From the NCBI RefSeq assembly GCF_019880585.1, contig NZ_JAINVV010000008.1, positions 1-64,000 of the forward strand: DNA of 64,000 nt, read 5' to 3'. Shown one piece after another: positions 52,743-62,262 of this stretch. The notes under the pieces are model-generated. The model did not search any database and was not told the DNA's origin. It saw only the letters and a list, made by a program, of their open reading frames with translations. Position numbers and translations under genes: made by a program. Numbering within the stretch: the first letter of the stretch is position 1; every line of letters starts with the position of its first letter. The stretch is from Sphingomonas colocasiae (lineage in GTDB: Bacteria > Pseudomonadota > Alphaproteobacteria > Sphingomonadales > Sphingomonadaceae).

Positions 52743-54437
52743 TCAGGCGATCCGCGTGAAATCCATGCCGCAGAAGATCAGGCGGGAAGGAACGCCGTTC
52801 ACCGCCCCGTCGAACCAGACCCGGGTGACGCCGCCGATATCCTCCTTGGGCGACCAGAAGCCGGCCGGCCGGCGGACGAACTCGCCCGCGCCTTCCGCGA
52901 CGAGCCGGTTGCCACGCACCAGGACCGCGAATGTCCCCTCCGGACCGCCATATTCGCCGGCCAGCGGCTTGAGCGCCGTCGCCGCCACGGGTTGCTGCGG
53001 CGCCGCGCCGCGACCGAACAGCGTGTCGCCCCACCAGAAACGGTCCGCCGCCTCACCCTCGAAATCGAGCTGGTGTGCGGCATAGGCCGGATGATCGGTC
53101 GCCAGCGATGCCTGACCGGCCAGTTCCACCCTGCCCTCTCCGCGCCCATCCGCGAGCACGAGCCCCGTATCGGTGGCGCGCAGCGTGACCGAACGGCCGT
53201 TCGGCCCAATGAAAGTGCCGGCATAGCGTTCCGGCTTCGGCACGCGGCGGAAGGCGAGCGGATCGGGCGGTGGCGGCAATGCGGCGCCCGCCGCCACAGC
53301 GCGCATGAGCTGCACGGCGTAAGCGGAGGTCTGGCGCGGACGATAGGAGACCAGCCGCCCATTGACGCTGGCGAAACAGGCGACACCCGCCGCCGGATCG
53401 GCATGGAAGGCCGACGAGAACAGCGTCATGCCCCCGGTGTGGTGCAAGGCGGGCTTGCCGTCGATCTGCACGGTGCCGAAGCCGCTGGCATAGCGCGCGC
53501 CCGGCCCGAATTCGGAAGAGGCGATATCGGCGGCGAGCAGCTTGCGCGCGGCCGCGTCGGACATGAGCGGTCCGCCCTTGCCCGCGCCCAGCGCCAGTAC
53601 ATAGCGCAGATAGCCCGCCATGCCCTCCGCCGAGGCGGCGACCGCGCCGGCCGCATTGTCAGACTCGCTCCACGGCCCCACGATCAGCGCGGCGCGGCTC
53701 ATCGCCGCGCCATCCTCGCGGAAAGGCACATAGCCCGTGGCATAGCGCCCGCGATCGGCGGTGCGGATATGCGCGGCCGCGCCCGTCATGCCCAGCGGCC
53801 GCAGCACATCGTCCTCCAGCGCCTGGACGTGCGATTTGCCGGAGACCTTGCCGATGATCAGCCCGAGCATGGCATAGCCGATATTGCTGTACGACATGCG
53901 CGCGCCCGGCTTGAAGCCGGCCCATAATTTGCCGTCGGGCGTGCGCGGGAAGACCGGCGCGTCATGCGCCAGGCCGCCGGCATGGTTGAGCAATTGCAGC
54001 ACCGTCATCGGCTGGGCAGGCAACGGCACACCGGACAGATAGCGGGAAACCGGCGCGTTCAGATCGATCAGCCCCTTGTCCTGCGCGGCATGGAGCCACA
54101 ACCCGGTGATCGACTTGCTGATCGATCCGATCTGGAAAAGCTGTTCGGGGTCCACCGCCACGCGCTTGTCGACATCCGACCAGCCGACGCAGAGCGAGGC
54201 CGCGAAGCCCTGTGCGTCGACCAGGCTGATCGTCATGCCGGGCAGGCCGACCGCGTCGAGCTCGGCGGCGGCATAATCGCGCAGCCGTTCCAGCGCCTCG
54301 CCATAATCGCGGCCCGACTTGTTGCGGATCGAAAGCGTCGCCGGCGGTTTCGCCGCGCTCGCCATCGCGGGCAGGCTCGCCGCGACGGTCCCGATCGCCG
54401 CCATGCCAAGCAGATCGCGCCTGTTCACGCCCATCAT
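52743..54437 (-). CDS. serine hydrolase (S12, beta-lactamase class C-like), Tat-type signal
   Basis: A 564-residue protein starts at ATG 54437 behind GGGGAGAA. The N-terminus N-R-R-D-L-L-G-M-A-A looks like a Tat signal. The S12 core has the nucleophile tetrad S-I-S-K (105-108), Y-S-N (183-185) and an H-T-G-G third motif. The C-terminal about 180 residues are a beta-rich lipocalin-like region. S12 members include D-aminopeptidases, DD-peptidases and esterases. It lies 116 bp beyond the esterase-like gene, so it may belong to the D-amino-acid operon. Confidence 0.85.
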   Translation of the reverse strand: MMGVNRRDLLGMAAIGTVAASLPAMASAAKPPATLSIRNKSGRDYGEALERLRDYAAAELDAVGLPGMTISLVDAQGFAASLCVGWSDVDKRVAVDPEQLFQIGSISKSITGLWLHAAQDKGLIDLNAPVSRYLSGVPLPAQPMTVLQLLNHAGGLAHDAPVFPRTPDGKLWAGFKPGARMSYSNIGYAMLGLIIGKVSGKSHVQALEDDVLRPLGMTGAAAHIRTADRGRYATGYVPFREDGAAMSRAALIVGPWSESDNAAGAVAASAEGMAGYLRYVLALGAGKGGPLMSDAAARKLLAADIASSEFGPGARYASGFGTVQIDGKPALHHTGGMTLFSSAFHADPAAGVACFASVNGRLVSYRPRQTSAYAVQLMRAVAAGAALPPPPDPLAFRRVPKPERYAGTFIGPNGRSVTLRATDTGLVLADGRGEGRVELAGQASLATDHPAYAAHQLDFEGEAADRFWWGDTLFGRGAAPQQPVAATALKPLAGEYGGPEGTFAVLVRGNRLVAEGAGEFVRRPAGFWSPKEDIGGVTRVWFDGAVNGVPSRLIFCGMDFTRIA

Positions 54438-54553
54438 TCTTCTCCCCAATCCGGTTTTCGGTCGCCGCCTCTGGCCGCGCATGCTCTGGCCAAACCCCGA
54501 TCTCGTCAAGGCGAAGAATGGCCTGAACAGGACAAGATTATCCGAATTCTTAT

Positions 54554-55930
54554 TCAGGGGGCCGTTACGATCCGTACCACCGGAGAGAGGCGATCGAAGA
54601 CGACCACCGCGTCGAAGGCGCTTGCGGGCGCCATCAGCATCTCGGTCGTGAAATTGGCGCGGATCGTCCGGTCGCGCGCCAGCCATGAGGAGACGCGCGG
54701 CGCGGTTCGGGCGGTGCGGAGATCGAGGATGAAATCGCCGCGCCCGGCGGCCGAGAGCGCGGCATCGAGGCTGCCCGGCGGCTGCGCGTCCGGCATGTCG
54801 GCGGGCGGCGACGCGGCGGAGCTTGCCGCGACGATCAGCAGATCCTTGCCCAGGGCGGCGCGCAGATGCTGGCCCATCGCCTTTGGCGCCTGCGCATAGA
54901 CGCTCCAGATCCCGCCGCGCAGCGGCGCGTTCACGACATGGCCGTTATGCGCGAAGACCAGCACCCGCCCCGCCGGCCCCTCGCGATCGAGCACCCAGCG
55001 CACATTCTCCGCCATCGCGGCGTCACGCACCGCATCGGCCCTGTAGAGGTTCGGCGACAGCGTCGCGCCCGGCGCCTCGGGCGGCACCGCACCGAACAGC
55101 GCTTCAAGCTGGCGCGCGGCGATCATGCTGTTGCGCGCCCAGTCATAATCCGCGCGCGTCGACGCCGCGATCAGCGCCGCGCGATGACGGTCGAAAAAGC
55201 CGATCAGCCCGGCGATCGCCCGGCGCAGGCGGGTGCGATCGCGCGGCGCCAATGCGGCATGGCCGTCATGGCTGAAGCGATCCACAAGGGGGGTGATCGC
55301 CTGCCGCGCCGCCAAAGACCGGTCCGGCGCGGCACGTTCCAGATAGGCAAGGCCATCACGCAGGGTGCCGGCCGCGTTGCGCCACAGGCCGCTCGCCTCG
55401 CCGCCGCTCATGTCGAAGCCGTAAAAGCCGATCTTGCGGCCGGCGCCGCGATCGGCGTTGTAGCGGCGGATCCAGTCGATCAGCTCGCCATTCTCGGGAT
55501 AACGCCCGAAACCCCAGGTCAGCCCGCCGGGCAGGAGCCGGCGGATGTCGCCCGGCCCGCCCGCCGCATAATCGTGCAGGCGGCGCGATTCACTGATCCC
55601 GGATTCGATCGCGATCGCGGTGAAGCCCCCCTGTTCGACAAGCGCGCGGAACAGGCAGTTGCGAAAGGCGAGCGGCTCATGCGCGCCATGGCCGGGCTCG
55701 CCGAGCGCGACCACCCGCGCCTTGCCGATCATCGACAGGATCGGCGCCATCGCCGCCCGATATGACGGCGACGAACAGTCGGGCAGCGGAACCGCATGGT
55801 CGCGCGCCCATGCGGCAAAGGCATCGTCCTGCCCGTCCGGCTGCCGCGCCATCGCGGGCGACGCGGCCAGCGCGAGCGCAATCAGTGGCCAGGGCCGGAA
55901 GCGCCGCGACCGCACGGCGCGCCCGATCAC
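54554..55930 (-). CDS. erythromycin-esterase-like protein, secreted
   Basis: A 458-residue protein starts at GTG 55930, overlapping the preceding stop (GTGA), with a signal peptide ending A-M-A-R. The EreA/EreB-like fold shows V-A-L-G-E-P-G-H-G-A-H-E, A-I-A-I-E-S-G-I-S-E, F-Y-G-F-D-M-S-G-G and V-F-A-H-N-G-H-V-V. The conserved Glu and His residues required for macrolide lactone hydrolysis are present. Family members mostly have unknown native substrates; placement in a D-amino-acid operon argues against a macrolide-specific role. Confidence 0.85.
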   Translation of the reverse strand: MIGRAVRSRRFRPWPLIALALAASPAMARQPDGQDDAFAAWARDHAVPLPDCSSPSYRAAMAPILSMIGKARVVALGEPGHGAHEPLAFRNCLFRALVEQGGFTAIAIESGISESRRLHDYAAGGPGDIRRLLPGGLTWGFGRYPENGELIDWIRRYNADRGAGRKIGFYGFDMSGGEASGLWRNAAGTLRDGLAYLERAAPDRSLAARQAITPLVDRFSHDGHAALAPRDRTRLRRAIAGLIGFFDRHRAALIAASTRADYDWARNSMIAARQLEALFGAVPPEAPGATLSPNLYRADAVRDAAMAENVRWVLDREGPAGRVLVFAHNGHVVNAPLRGGIWSVYAQAPKAMGQHLRAALGKDLLIVAASSAASPPADMPDAQPPGSLDAALSAAGRGDFILDLRTARTAPRVSSWLARDRTIRANFTTEMLMAPASAFDAVVVFDRLSPVVRIVTAP

Positions 55931-57558
55931 GGCAAGTCGACCCGATAGGCCGGAACGCCGGTCAGCAGCAGTCGCTGCGCCTGCCCATCGATCATCGTGT
56001 CGAACGCCAGCCATTCGGGTGCGTGCGCGGGGCTCGCCATCCGGAAACGCGCGCCATCGGCTTCGAGCGGCGTGGCGTCGCCATCGGCATAGGCCATCAT
56101 CAACCGGCCATTGCGGACGAGAATGTGCAGGTCCGGCCCCTCCTCGCCATGCATGCGATAATGGCCGACAAGCGCATGATAGGCGGCGGGCGCCTCGACG
56201 GGCCTGGCGGCGCCCTTCGCGACATAGCCGGTCGCGCCTTCGACGATGTCGGTCACCACGCCTTTGTCATCGCGAAAGAAGGTGAAGGCGCGCGGCCCCC
56301 TGGGCGTCACATACAGCCCCCAGCTCTGGTCACCCAGGCGCGTCAGCGGCAGCGCGGCGCCACCCTCGCTCAGCATCAGCCCACCCTTCGCATCCGTCGC
56401 GAAGCGCAGCACCTCCCCCTTCGGCCCCGAGAACTGGCCGACGAAGTCCGCCGCCTCGGTGCGCAGCGCGGGCGGCGCGGCGGCCGGTGCGGGCTTGCCG
56501 CCGCTGGCCTGGACCAGACGGGCGATGATGCGATCGCGCAACGCCCGGTCGAGCGGACCGTTGGCGAGCAGGACCACGCCGAAACCATCGGCCAGATGCG
56601 CCGACAGATACGCGCGGAACCCCGCGATCGCACCGCCATGCGCGATGACGCGCCCACCATCCTGCACATCGACGCCATAGCCGTAATTGTCGCGCGCCGG
56701 CGTCACGAACCGATCGAAGGCGCGTGCCGAGATCAGCCGGCCCGATGGCGTATCGCCACGCGCCAGCAGCATCCGGGCATAGGCGCTCATATCCGCCGCG
56801 TTCGACACGATCGCGCCGTCCGACGCCAGATAGTCGAACCAGGGCGCCTCGACGAAACCGCCTTGGGGCGTGCGATCATAGCTGGTGGCGATCTGGCCGC
56901 GCAGCCGGCCGTCGATCTGCGGCGCGCTCGCCGTCATGCCCAGCCGGTCGAACACGCGCTGTTGCAGGATCAGCGGAAAAGGGCGCTGGTCGATCTTCTC
57001 CGCCGCATAGCCGAGCAGTTGATAGCCCGAATTGGAGTACCAGAAATGCGCGCCTGGCGCGTAGCGCGGCTCGAAATCGTCGAGCGCCGCGATCAGGAAG
57101 CGCATCGACGCGACATGGGTCAGGTAATTGGGCAGGCCCGCCGTATGCGTCAGCAGCGCATGGCCGGTGATCGCCGGGAAACGCGAGCGCGGATGGAAAT
57201 CGGGCAGATAGCGGGCGATCGGCGCGTCGGGATCGAAACGCCCCTCGTCGGCGAGCTGCATCATCACGATCGCGTTGAACGATTTGGAGATCGATCCGAT
57301 CGCGAAGCGCGTTTCCGCCGTCACCGGCTGACGACGGGCGATATCCGCATAGCCATGCGTCGCCACCATCAACAGGCGCTCACGGCTGGTGACCGCGACA
57401 ACAAGGCCGGTATCGCCGGGCGCCGATTCCACCATGGCGCGCACGTCCGCGAGTGCGGCGCGCATCGCCGGCGTTTCGGCCTGCGCGGCGGCGGGCGTGG
57501 TGAATGCGAAGCCCAGCGCGAGCAGCAGCGCGGCCAGGAGGGATTTCAAGCGAGGCAT
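55927..57558 (-). CDS. serine hydrolase (S12 family), secreted
   Basis: A 543-residue protein with a signal peptide (M-P-R-L-K-S-L-L-A-A-L-L-L ... A-A-A-Q). S12 motifs: S-I-S-K (89-92), Y-S-N (174-176), and a late H-G-G-A-I-A-G-F. The C-terminal part (about 365-540) is a beta-rich extension found in D-aminopeptidase- and pab87-like enzymes. Its start overlaps the DUF1611 gene by 13 bp and its stop overlaps the esterase-like gene, placing it inside the D-amino-acid operon. It likely releases D-amino acids from peptides in the periplasm. Confidence 0.85.
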   Translation of the reverse strand: MPRLKSLLAALLLALGFAFTTPAAAQAETPAMRAALADVRAMVESAPGDTGLVVAVTSRERLLMVATHGYADIARRQPVTAETRFAIGSISKSFNAIVMMQLADEGRFDPDAPIARYLPDFHPRSRFPAITGHALLTHTAGLPNYLTHVASMRFLIAALDDFEPRYAPGAHFWYSNSGYQLLGYAAEKIDQRPFPLILQQRVFDRLGMTASAPQIDGRLRGQIATSYDRTPQGGFVEAPWFDYLASDGAIVSNAADMSAYARMLLARGDTPSGRLISARAFDRFVTPARDNYGYGVDVQDGGRVIAHGGAIAGFRAYLSAHLADGFGVVLLANGPLDRALRDRIIARLVQASGGKPAPAAAPPALRTEAADFVGQFSGPKGEVLRFATDAKGGLMLSEGGAALPLTRLGDQSWGLYVTPRGPRAFTFFRDDKGVVTDIVEGATGYVAKGAARPVEAPAAYHALVGHYRMHGEEGPDLHILVRNGRLMMAYADGDATPLEADGARFRMASPAHAPEWLAFDTMIDGQAQRLLLTGVPAYRVDLP

Positions 57559-58565
57559 GCGTTCACCAGTTCGTCAAATGCCCGGCCCGGCCGCATCGGA
57601 TCGGCGACGGGCAGATTCCATTGATCGGCGCAGCGCGCGATCGCATCCGCCGCGGCCTCGGCCGAAAGCCCGGCGGTGTTGAGCGACACGCCGGCGCAGC
57701 GCGCTGCCGGATTGGTGAGCCGCGCCAGCCGCACCGACATCGACACCGCCTCGCCGATCGATGGCAGGGGATAGCCGGAAAGCCCGACGATATTCTCCCG
57801 CCCATGGGCATGGCAAAGGACGAGAATATCGGGTTGCGATCCGTGCAGCAGCCCCAGCGACACGCCGGCATAGGAGGGATGGAAAACCGATCCCTGCCCC
57901 TCGATCACGTCCCAATGATCGGGATCGGCGGCGGGGCTCAGCAGTTCCGCCGCCCCGGCCACGAAATCGCTGACCACCGCATCGATCGGAATGCCCGATC
58001 CCGCGATCATGATTCCCGTCTGACCCGTCGCACGGAAATCGGCGTCGAGGCCGCGTGCACGGAACGCCGCGGCGAGCGACAGGGCGGTGTATTTCTTGCC
58101 CAGCGCGCAATCGGTGCCGACGGTGAGCAGCCGCTTGCCCGTCCGTGGACGACCATTGCCGATCGGCAGATCGGCCGGCGGCGTGCGGATATCGATCAGC
58201 CTGCGCCCGAGGCGTTCGGCCGCAATCTGGAGGCGGGGATCGGCGGACAGACGGTCGTGCGCGCCGCTGACGATATCCAGCCCCGCTTCCAGCGCTTCGA
58301 GCAGACAGGGAATCCATGCCTCGCGAATGCCGCCGCCGATCGACGCCATCGCGAGTACCAGCGCGCGCGCGCCGGCGGCATGCGCCTCGCCTGGCCGCAT
58401 CACGGGCATGCCCAGCGAAGCGAGAGCGCCATCGCATTTATATTCGGCGACGCACAGCGCCGGCGCCCAATCGCGCAGGCCCAGCCCTGTCTTCAGGAAT
58501 GTCGCATCATCGGCGTCGCCCAGGAACAGAAGATAGGGGCGCGGCAGATCGATCAGTGCACTCAT
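57546..58565 (-). CDS. dgcN: DUF1611 / DgcN-type protein
   Basis: A 339-residue cytoplasmic protein. The N-terminal Rossmann-like part (about 1-125) precedes a P-loop region G-T-D-C-A-L-G-K-K-Y-T (150-160), and then D-V-I-E-G-Q-G-S-V-F-H-P-S-Y. This is the DUF1611 pattern; members called DgcN have been linked to D-glutamate N-acetylation in a catabolic route with the racemase DgcA. No DgcA-like (enolase-fold) gene lies in the window. The 4-bp overlap with the deacylase gene supports shared D-amino-acid metabolism. Confidence 0.8.
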   Translation of the reverse strand: MSALIDLPRPYLLFLGDADDATFLKTGLGLRDWAPALCVAEYKCDGALASLGMPVMRPGEAHAAGARALVLAMASIGGGIREAWIPCLLEALEAGLDIVSGAHDRLSADPRLQIAAERLGRRLIDIRTPPADLPIGNGRPRTGKRLLTVGTDCALGKKYTALSLAAAFRARGLDADFRATGQTGIMIAGSGIPIDAVVSDFVAGAAELLSPAADPDHWDVIEGQGSVFHPSYAGVSLGLLHGSQPDILVLCHAHGRENIVGLSGYPLPSIGEAVSMSVRLARLTNPAARCAGVSLNTAGLSAEAAADAIARCADQWNLPVADPMRPGRAFDELVNACLA

Positions 58566-60106
58566 TGCTTGAACTCCGAATAAACCGGTCGGCCGGGCCG
58601 GGCGTCGGGCACCAGCGCCCCGCCATCGACGACATGCACGCCGTTCACCAACACGTAGCGGAACCCCTCCGAATAGCGCGCCGCGTCGCCATAGACCGCC
58701 TTCGCACCCACGGTCCTGGGATCGAACAACACAATATCGGCATCGGCGCCGGGCTGGAGCCGCCCCTTGCGGCGCATCGCCGGCACGAAGCTCTCAAGCC
58801 TTTGCGCGGGCATCAGCGACATCTTGCGGATCGCCTCGCTCCAGCCGAGCACCTGCGTGTCGCGCACATAGTGACCGAGCACGCGCGCGAAGGTGCCGGC
58901 CGAGCGCGGATGGCTGTTCGGCCCCTCGATATTGCCCGCGTCGCTCGCCACCAGCACGAGCGGATCGCGCAGCAGCGCGCCGATGGTCTCCTCGCTGTTC
59001 ATGTGCATGATGACGCCGTCGTCGCCTGTGCCCGATCGCAGCGCGTCGAACTCGGCCTGGGTCAGCCGCTTGCCGGTGACGCGCGACTGGAGATCGCCGA
59101 CGGTGACGCCCCAGCGCTTCTCCCAGCCGGGCTCGAAGATCACGCTGCGGATCGCATCGACCGAACCGTCCCACGGATAGGTTTCGGTCGAGATATCGAT
59201 GCCGCGTTCGCGCGCCGCGCGCATCAGCCGCACCATCAGCGGCGCATCGGACATCGCCATGCTGTTGATATGGACGACATGGACGCAGGCATTGGTGATG
59301 GCGGCGTTGGCGATGCTTTCCTGCACCGATTCGAGCGTGCTGTCCGGCTCGATCAGGCTGCCGTAGCGAACATGCGTGAAGACGCAGCTCTTCGTCTTGC
59401 CGGCGACGCGGGTGACATCGAGCATTTCCTTGTGCGTGATGCCCGGCGCATATTGGGTGCCGCTGCCGATCCCGATCGCCCCGTCGCGCAGCCCTTCCTC
59501 CAGCAACGGCGACAGCCGCGCATATTGGGCGTCGGGAATGGGCCGGTTGATCTCGTCCGCGGTAAAGGCGGCCATCTCGTCCTCGAGTGCCGCCAGTCCC
59601 GCCGCGCCGCCGCCCTTCTGAAGGAAATAGCGGATCGCGGTATGGCCGACGCTGGTGCCGTAGTTGAGGCGCTCGCGCCCCTGTTTCGCATCATACCAGT
59701 TCGCCACCGGATAGGTGCCGATCTCCAGCTCCAGCCGGGTGGTGACGCCGTCCTTCGCCTCGAAGGCGGCGGTTTCGTCGTTGGTGGCGTGCGAATGCAG
59801 ATCGATGAAGCCCGGCGCCGCGATCAGCCTGCGTGCATCGATGGTGCGCCGCCCCTTGAGAGGCGCTTCGCTGACGGCGGCGATCCTGTCGCCGTCGACC
59901 GCGATGTTGCGCACCCCGTCCAGCCCGGTCTCCGGATCGATGGCCCGCGCACCGATATAGACGATGTCGTGCACCGCATCATCGCCCTGCGCGACCGCGA
60001 AGCCTGTCGGGAAGCCGAAAGCCAGCACTGCCCCGGCCATCCCCAGCATTCGCGCGCCGGACGGTCGCTTCCGGCTCGGGCTGCATTCCTGACTGAGCGT
60101 CTTCAT
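58562..60106 (-). CDS. N-acyl-D-amino-acid deacylase (amidohydrolase), exported
   Basis: A 514-residue protein starts at ATG 60106 (AGGGAACG upstream); ATG 60142 lacks a ribosome site. A signal-like segment is at about 20-40. Amidohydrolase motifs: P-G-F-I-D-L-H-S-H (metal His pair), T-H-V-R, V-V-H-I-N-S and L-V-A-S-D-A-G-N (catalytic Asp). The C-terminal G-A-D-A-D-I-V-L-F-D is typical. The family releases free D-amino acids from N-acyl forms. First gene of the four-gene overlapping operon, divergent from the RpiR regulator. Confidence 0.85.
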   Translation of the reverse strand: MKTLSQECSPSRKRPSGARMLGMAGAVLAFGFPTGFAVAQGDDAVHDIVYIGARAIDPETGLDGVRNIAVDGDRIAAVSEAPLKGRRTIDARRLIAAPGFIDLHSHATNDETAAFEAKDGVTTRLELEIGTYPVANWYDAKQGRERLNYGTSVGHTAIRYFLQKGGGAAGLAALEDEMAAFTADEINRPIPDAQYARLSPLLEEGLRDGAIGIGSGTQYAPGITHKEMLDVTRVAGKTKSCVFTHVRYGSLIEPDSTLESVQESIANAAITNACVHVVHINSMAMSDAPLMVRLMRAARERGIDISTETYPWDGSVDAIRSVIFEPGWEKRWGVTVGDLQSRVTGKRLTQAEFDALRSGTGDDGVIMHMNSEETIGALLRDPLVLVASDAGNIEGPNSHPRSAGTFARVLGHYVRDTQVLGWSEAIRKMSLMPAQRLESFVPAMRRKGRLQPGADADIVLFDPRTVGAKAVYGDAARYSEGFRYVLVNGVHVVDGGALVPDARPGRPVYSEFKQ

Positions 60107-60202
60107 GATGCGCGTTCCCTGCGCTTTGGTGAGGATCGACATGCCGGGGCTCGCGCCCCGACGATGCGGCCCCCATGAGAAAGCGGATTTGATATAATTC
60201 TG

Positions 60203-60229
60203 TCAATTGATAGTTTATTTGGAAAACTA
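60203..60229. promoter_or_regulatory. AT-rich divergent promoter with inverted repeats
   Basis: The region holds TCAATTGA (60203-60210) and the inverted repeat TAGTTT-n7-AAACTA (60211-60229) in an otherwise GC-rich genome, between the RpiR and deacylase genes. It is a plausible operator and promoter for both directions. GATATAATTC just to the left resembles a -10 element. Confidence 0.45.
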
Positions 60230-60237
60230 ACATCGGC

Positions 60238-61218
60238 ATGGGCAGGCGACGAATCATGGCAGGCAGAAACGGAGACAGGAAATCGGATGCGGACCGGGGG
60301 CCGGTCGATCCCGCCGACCCGGCGGCCAGCCTGCCCAATATCGCGATATTGCGGCGCCTGCGGAACGAGCTGGCCGATTACACACCGGCTGAACGCGCGG
60401 TCGCCAAACATATCCTCGCCGAATATGCGACTCTCGGCTTCGAGACCGCCGAATCGCTGGCCGACAGGATCGGCGTCAGCGCGATCACCGTCGGCCGCTT
60501 CGCCCGCCGACTGGGCTATCGCAATTTCAAGGCGCTGAAGAACGAACTCAAGGAGAGCAGCACCGACGCCTTTCCCTGGCTGATCGGCGAGGATCTGGCG
60601 GATTTCGTCGATGGGGCGGATCAGTCCGACGGAATGGAGAACAGTCATCAGCGCGAGATGAATGCGCTGATGGCAGTCTATCGTCTGGCGAAAACCCCGG
60701 GCTGGGCGGATCTGGTGGAGTTGCTCGCCCGCTCGCGCACCGTCCATGTCGCGGGTTTCCAGACCGAGCGCGGCATCGCGATGCTGCTCGCCCATCACCT
60801 GCAGTTCATGCGCGACGGGGTGCGGCTGGTCGATCTGAGCGCGGGCAATTATGCCGATGTGTTCGCGCTGGAGGAAGCCGACACCTGCCTGGTGGTGATC
60901 GACATCCGCCGCTATTCGCGCCAATCCTATCTGGTCGCCGAACAGGCGAGCCAGCACGGCATTCCCCTGATCGTGCTGACCGACATCTATTGCGACTGGG
61001 CGCCCCGCTTCACCCCGCATGTCGTGACCGTGCCGACACAGACCGGCATGTTCTGGAGCTCGCCCGTGGCCCTGGTCTGCGCGGTGAACCTGATGGTCAA
61101 CGGCGTGATCAAGCTGATCGGCCCGCGCGTCGAGCAAAGGCTGGAGAAGCTCACCCGCCTCCACCAGACCTTTACCGGCTATGCCGGCCACCAGCCGCCA
61201 CGCCCGAGGCGCCCGTAG
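60238..61218 (+). CDS. RpiR/MurR-family transcriptional regulator
   Basis: A 326-residue protein. The HTH_6 domain (about 35-110) has L-A-D-Y-T-P-A-E-R-A-V-A-K-H-I-L and I-G-V-S-A-I-T-V-G-R-F-A-R-R-L-G-Y. A C-terminal SIS domain (about 150-300) has V-H-V-A-G-F-Q-T-E-R-G and I-D-I-R-R-Y-S-R. RpiR proteins sense phosphosugars or related catabolites. It is divergent from the N-acyl-D-amino-acid deacylase operon and likely controls it. ATG 60256 is an alternative start with a slightly better ribosome site. Confidence 0.85.
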   Translation: MGRRRIMAGRNGDRKSDADRGPVDPADPAASLPNIAILRRLRNELADYTPAERAVAKHILAEYATLGFETAESLADRIGVSAITVGRFARRLGYRNFKALKNELKESSTDAFPWLIGEDLADFVDGADQSDGMENSHQREMNALMAVYRLAKTPGWADLVELLARSRTVHVAGFQTERGIAMLLAHHLQFMRDGVRLVDLSAGNYADVFALEEADTCLVVIDIRRYSRQSYLVAEQASQHGIPLIVLTDIYCDWAPRFTPHVVTVPTQTGMFWSSPVALVCAVNLMVNGVIKLIGPRVEQRLEKLTRLHQTFTGYAGHQPPRPRRP

Positions 61219-61251
61219 ACGCGCCGGGACGGATAGCGGTACCGCCCTGGC

Positions 61252-62262
61252 CTAGCGGAACATGAAATAGTCGTAGGCGGAGCGCGCGACCTCCGCGACC
61301 GCCTTTTCGCGGGCGTCGTTCGACGTCGTACTGCCCTTGGTATAGACCGAGATCGCGACATGACCGCGCCCGCCCGGCAGCGTGATCACGCCGACATCGT
61401 TGATCGTGCCGCCCAGCGTGCCTGTCTTGTGCGCGACGGGCGTATCCGCCGGCAACAGGCCCTTCAGCCTCTTGTCGCCCGTCGTCGTCCGGCTCATCAC
61501 GCCAAGCAGGAATTCGGTGCTCTTCGCGCTCAGGATCTTGCCCGACCAGATCTTGGCAAGCAGATCGATCATCGCCAGCGGCGTGCTGCTGTCATTGGGA
61601 TCCGCATCGAAATCGGCGCGCGGCAGGTTGCTCGCCGGGATCGCCGCGCCGGACGCGCGCGCCGCGCGCAGACCCTCGCGCAGCGGCACGTCGGCCGGCA
61701 GCTTGTAGAATTTCTTCAGCAGCGTCTTCGTGTCGGCATTGACGTTCTGATCCTTGATGCCGAGCGCGCGCAGGTTCGCGGTCACCGCGTCCGGGCCGCC
61801 GGCCAGCGCGGTCATGATGTCGGTCGCGGTATTGTTCGACTGGATGATCATCACCTCGATCAGATTGGCGACCGACAACTGGATGCCTGGATGGAAGATA
61901 CCCGGCGCGACGGGGCCGGATTCGTTGATATTGGCATCGGCCACTGGCACGAGCTGATCGAGCGTGATCTCGCCCTTGTCGACCCGGCTCAGCACCTTGA
62001 CCGCGACCGCCACCTTGAAGGTGCTCGCCATCGGGAACATCTCGGACCCGTTGACCGAAACCTGCTGCCCGCTCTCCAGGTGCCGCGCGGCGAAACCGAT
62101 CTTTCCGCCGCCGAGCGCCTTGGCGTAATCCGCCACCGCAACGTCGAATCCCTTTTGCGTCGACGCGCTCGCGGCGACCGGCCTGGCTTCCGGAATATTC
62201 TGCGCCCAGGCCGGGGACGCGATGGCGACGGCGGCGGCAATGGTCGGGATCAGCAGGCGCAT
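61252..62262 (-). CDS. class A beta-lactamase-like serine hydrolase
   Basis: A 336-residue secreted protein with a signal peptide (to A-W-A-Q at 18-21). Motifs: S-T-F-K (80-83), S-N-N (142-144, in place of S-D-N) and H-K-T-G-T (278-282). The region between S-N-N and D-S-S-T-P is about 34 residues longer than in TEM, and no clear E-x-x-L-N omega-loop motif is found. It may not hydrolyse acyl-enzymes efficiently and could be a penicillin-binding or other hydrolase. Convergent with the RpiR gene. Confidence 0.8.
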   Translation of the reverse strand: MRLLIPTIAAAVAIASPAWAQNIPEARPVAASASTQKGFDVAVADYAKALGGGKIGFAARHLESGQQVSVNGSEMFPMASTFKVAVAVKVLSRVDKGEITLDQLVPVADANINESGPVAPGIFHPGIQLSVANLIEVMIIQSNNTATDIMTALAGGPDAVTANLRALGIKDQNVNADTKTLLKKFYKLPADVPLREGLRAARASGAAIPASNLPRADFDADPNDSSTPLAMIDLLAKIWSGKILSAKSTEFLLGVMSRTTTGDKRLKGLLPADTPVAHKTGTLGGTINDVGVITLPGGRGHVAISVYTKGSTTSNDAREKAVAEVARSAYDYFMFR

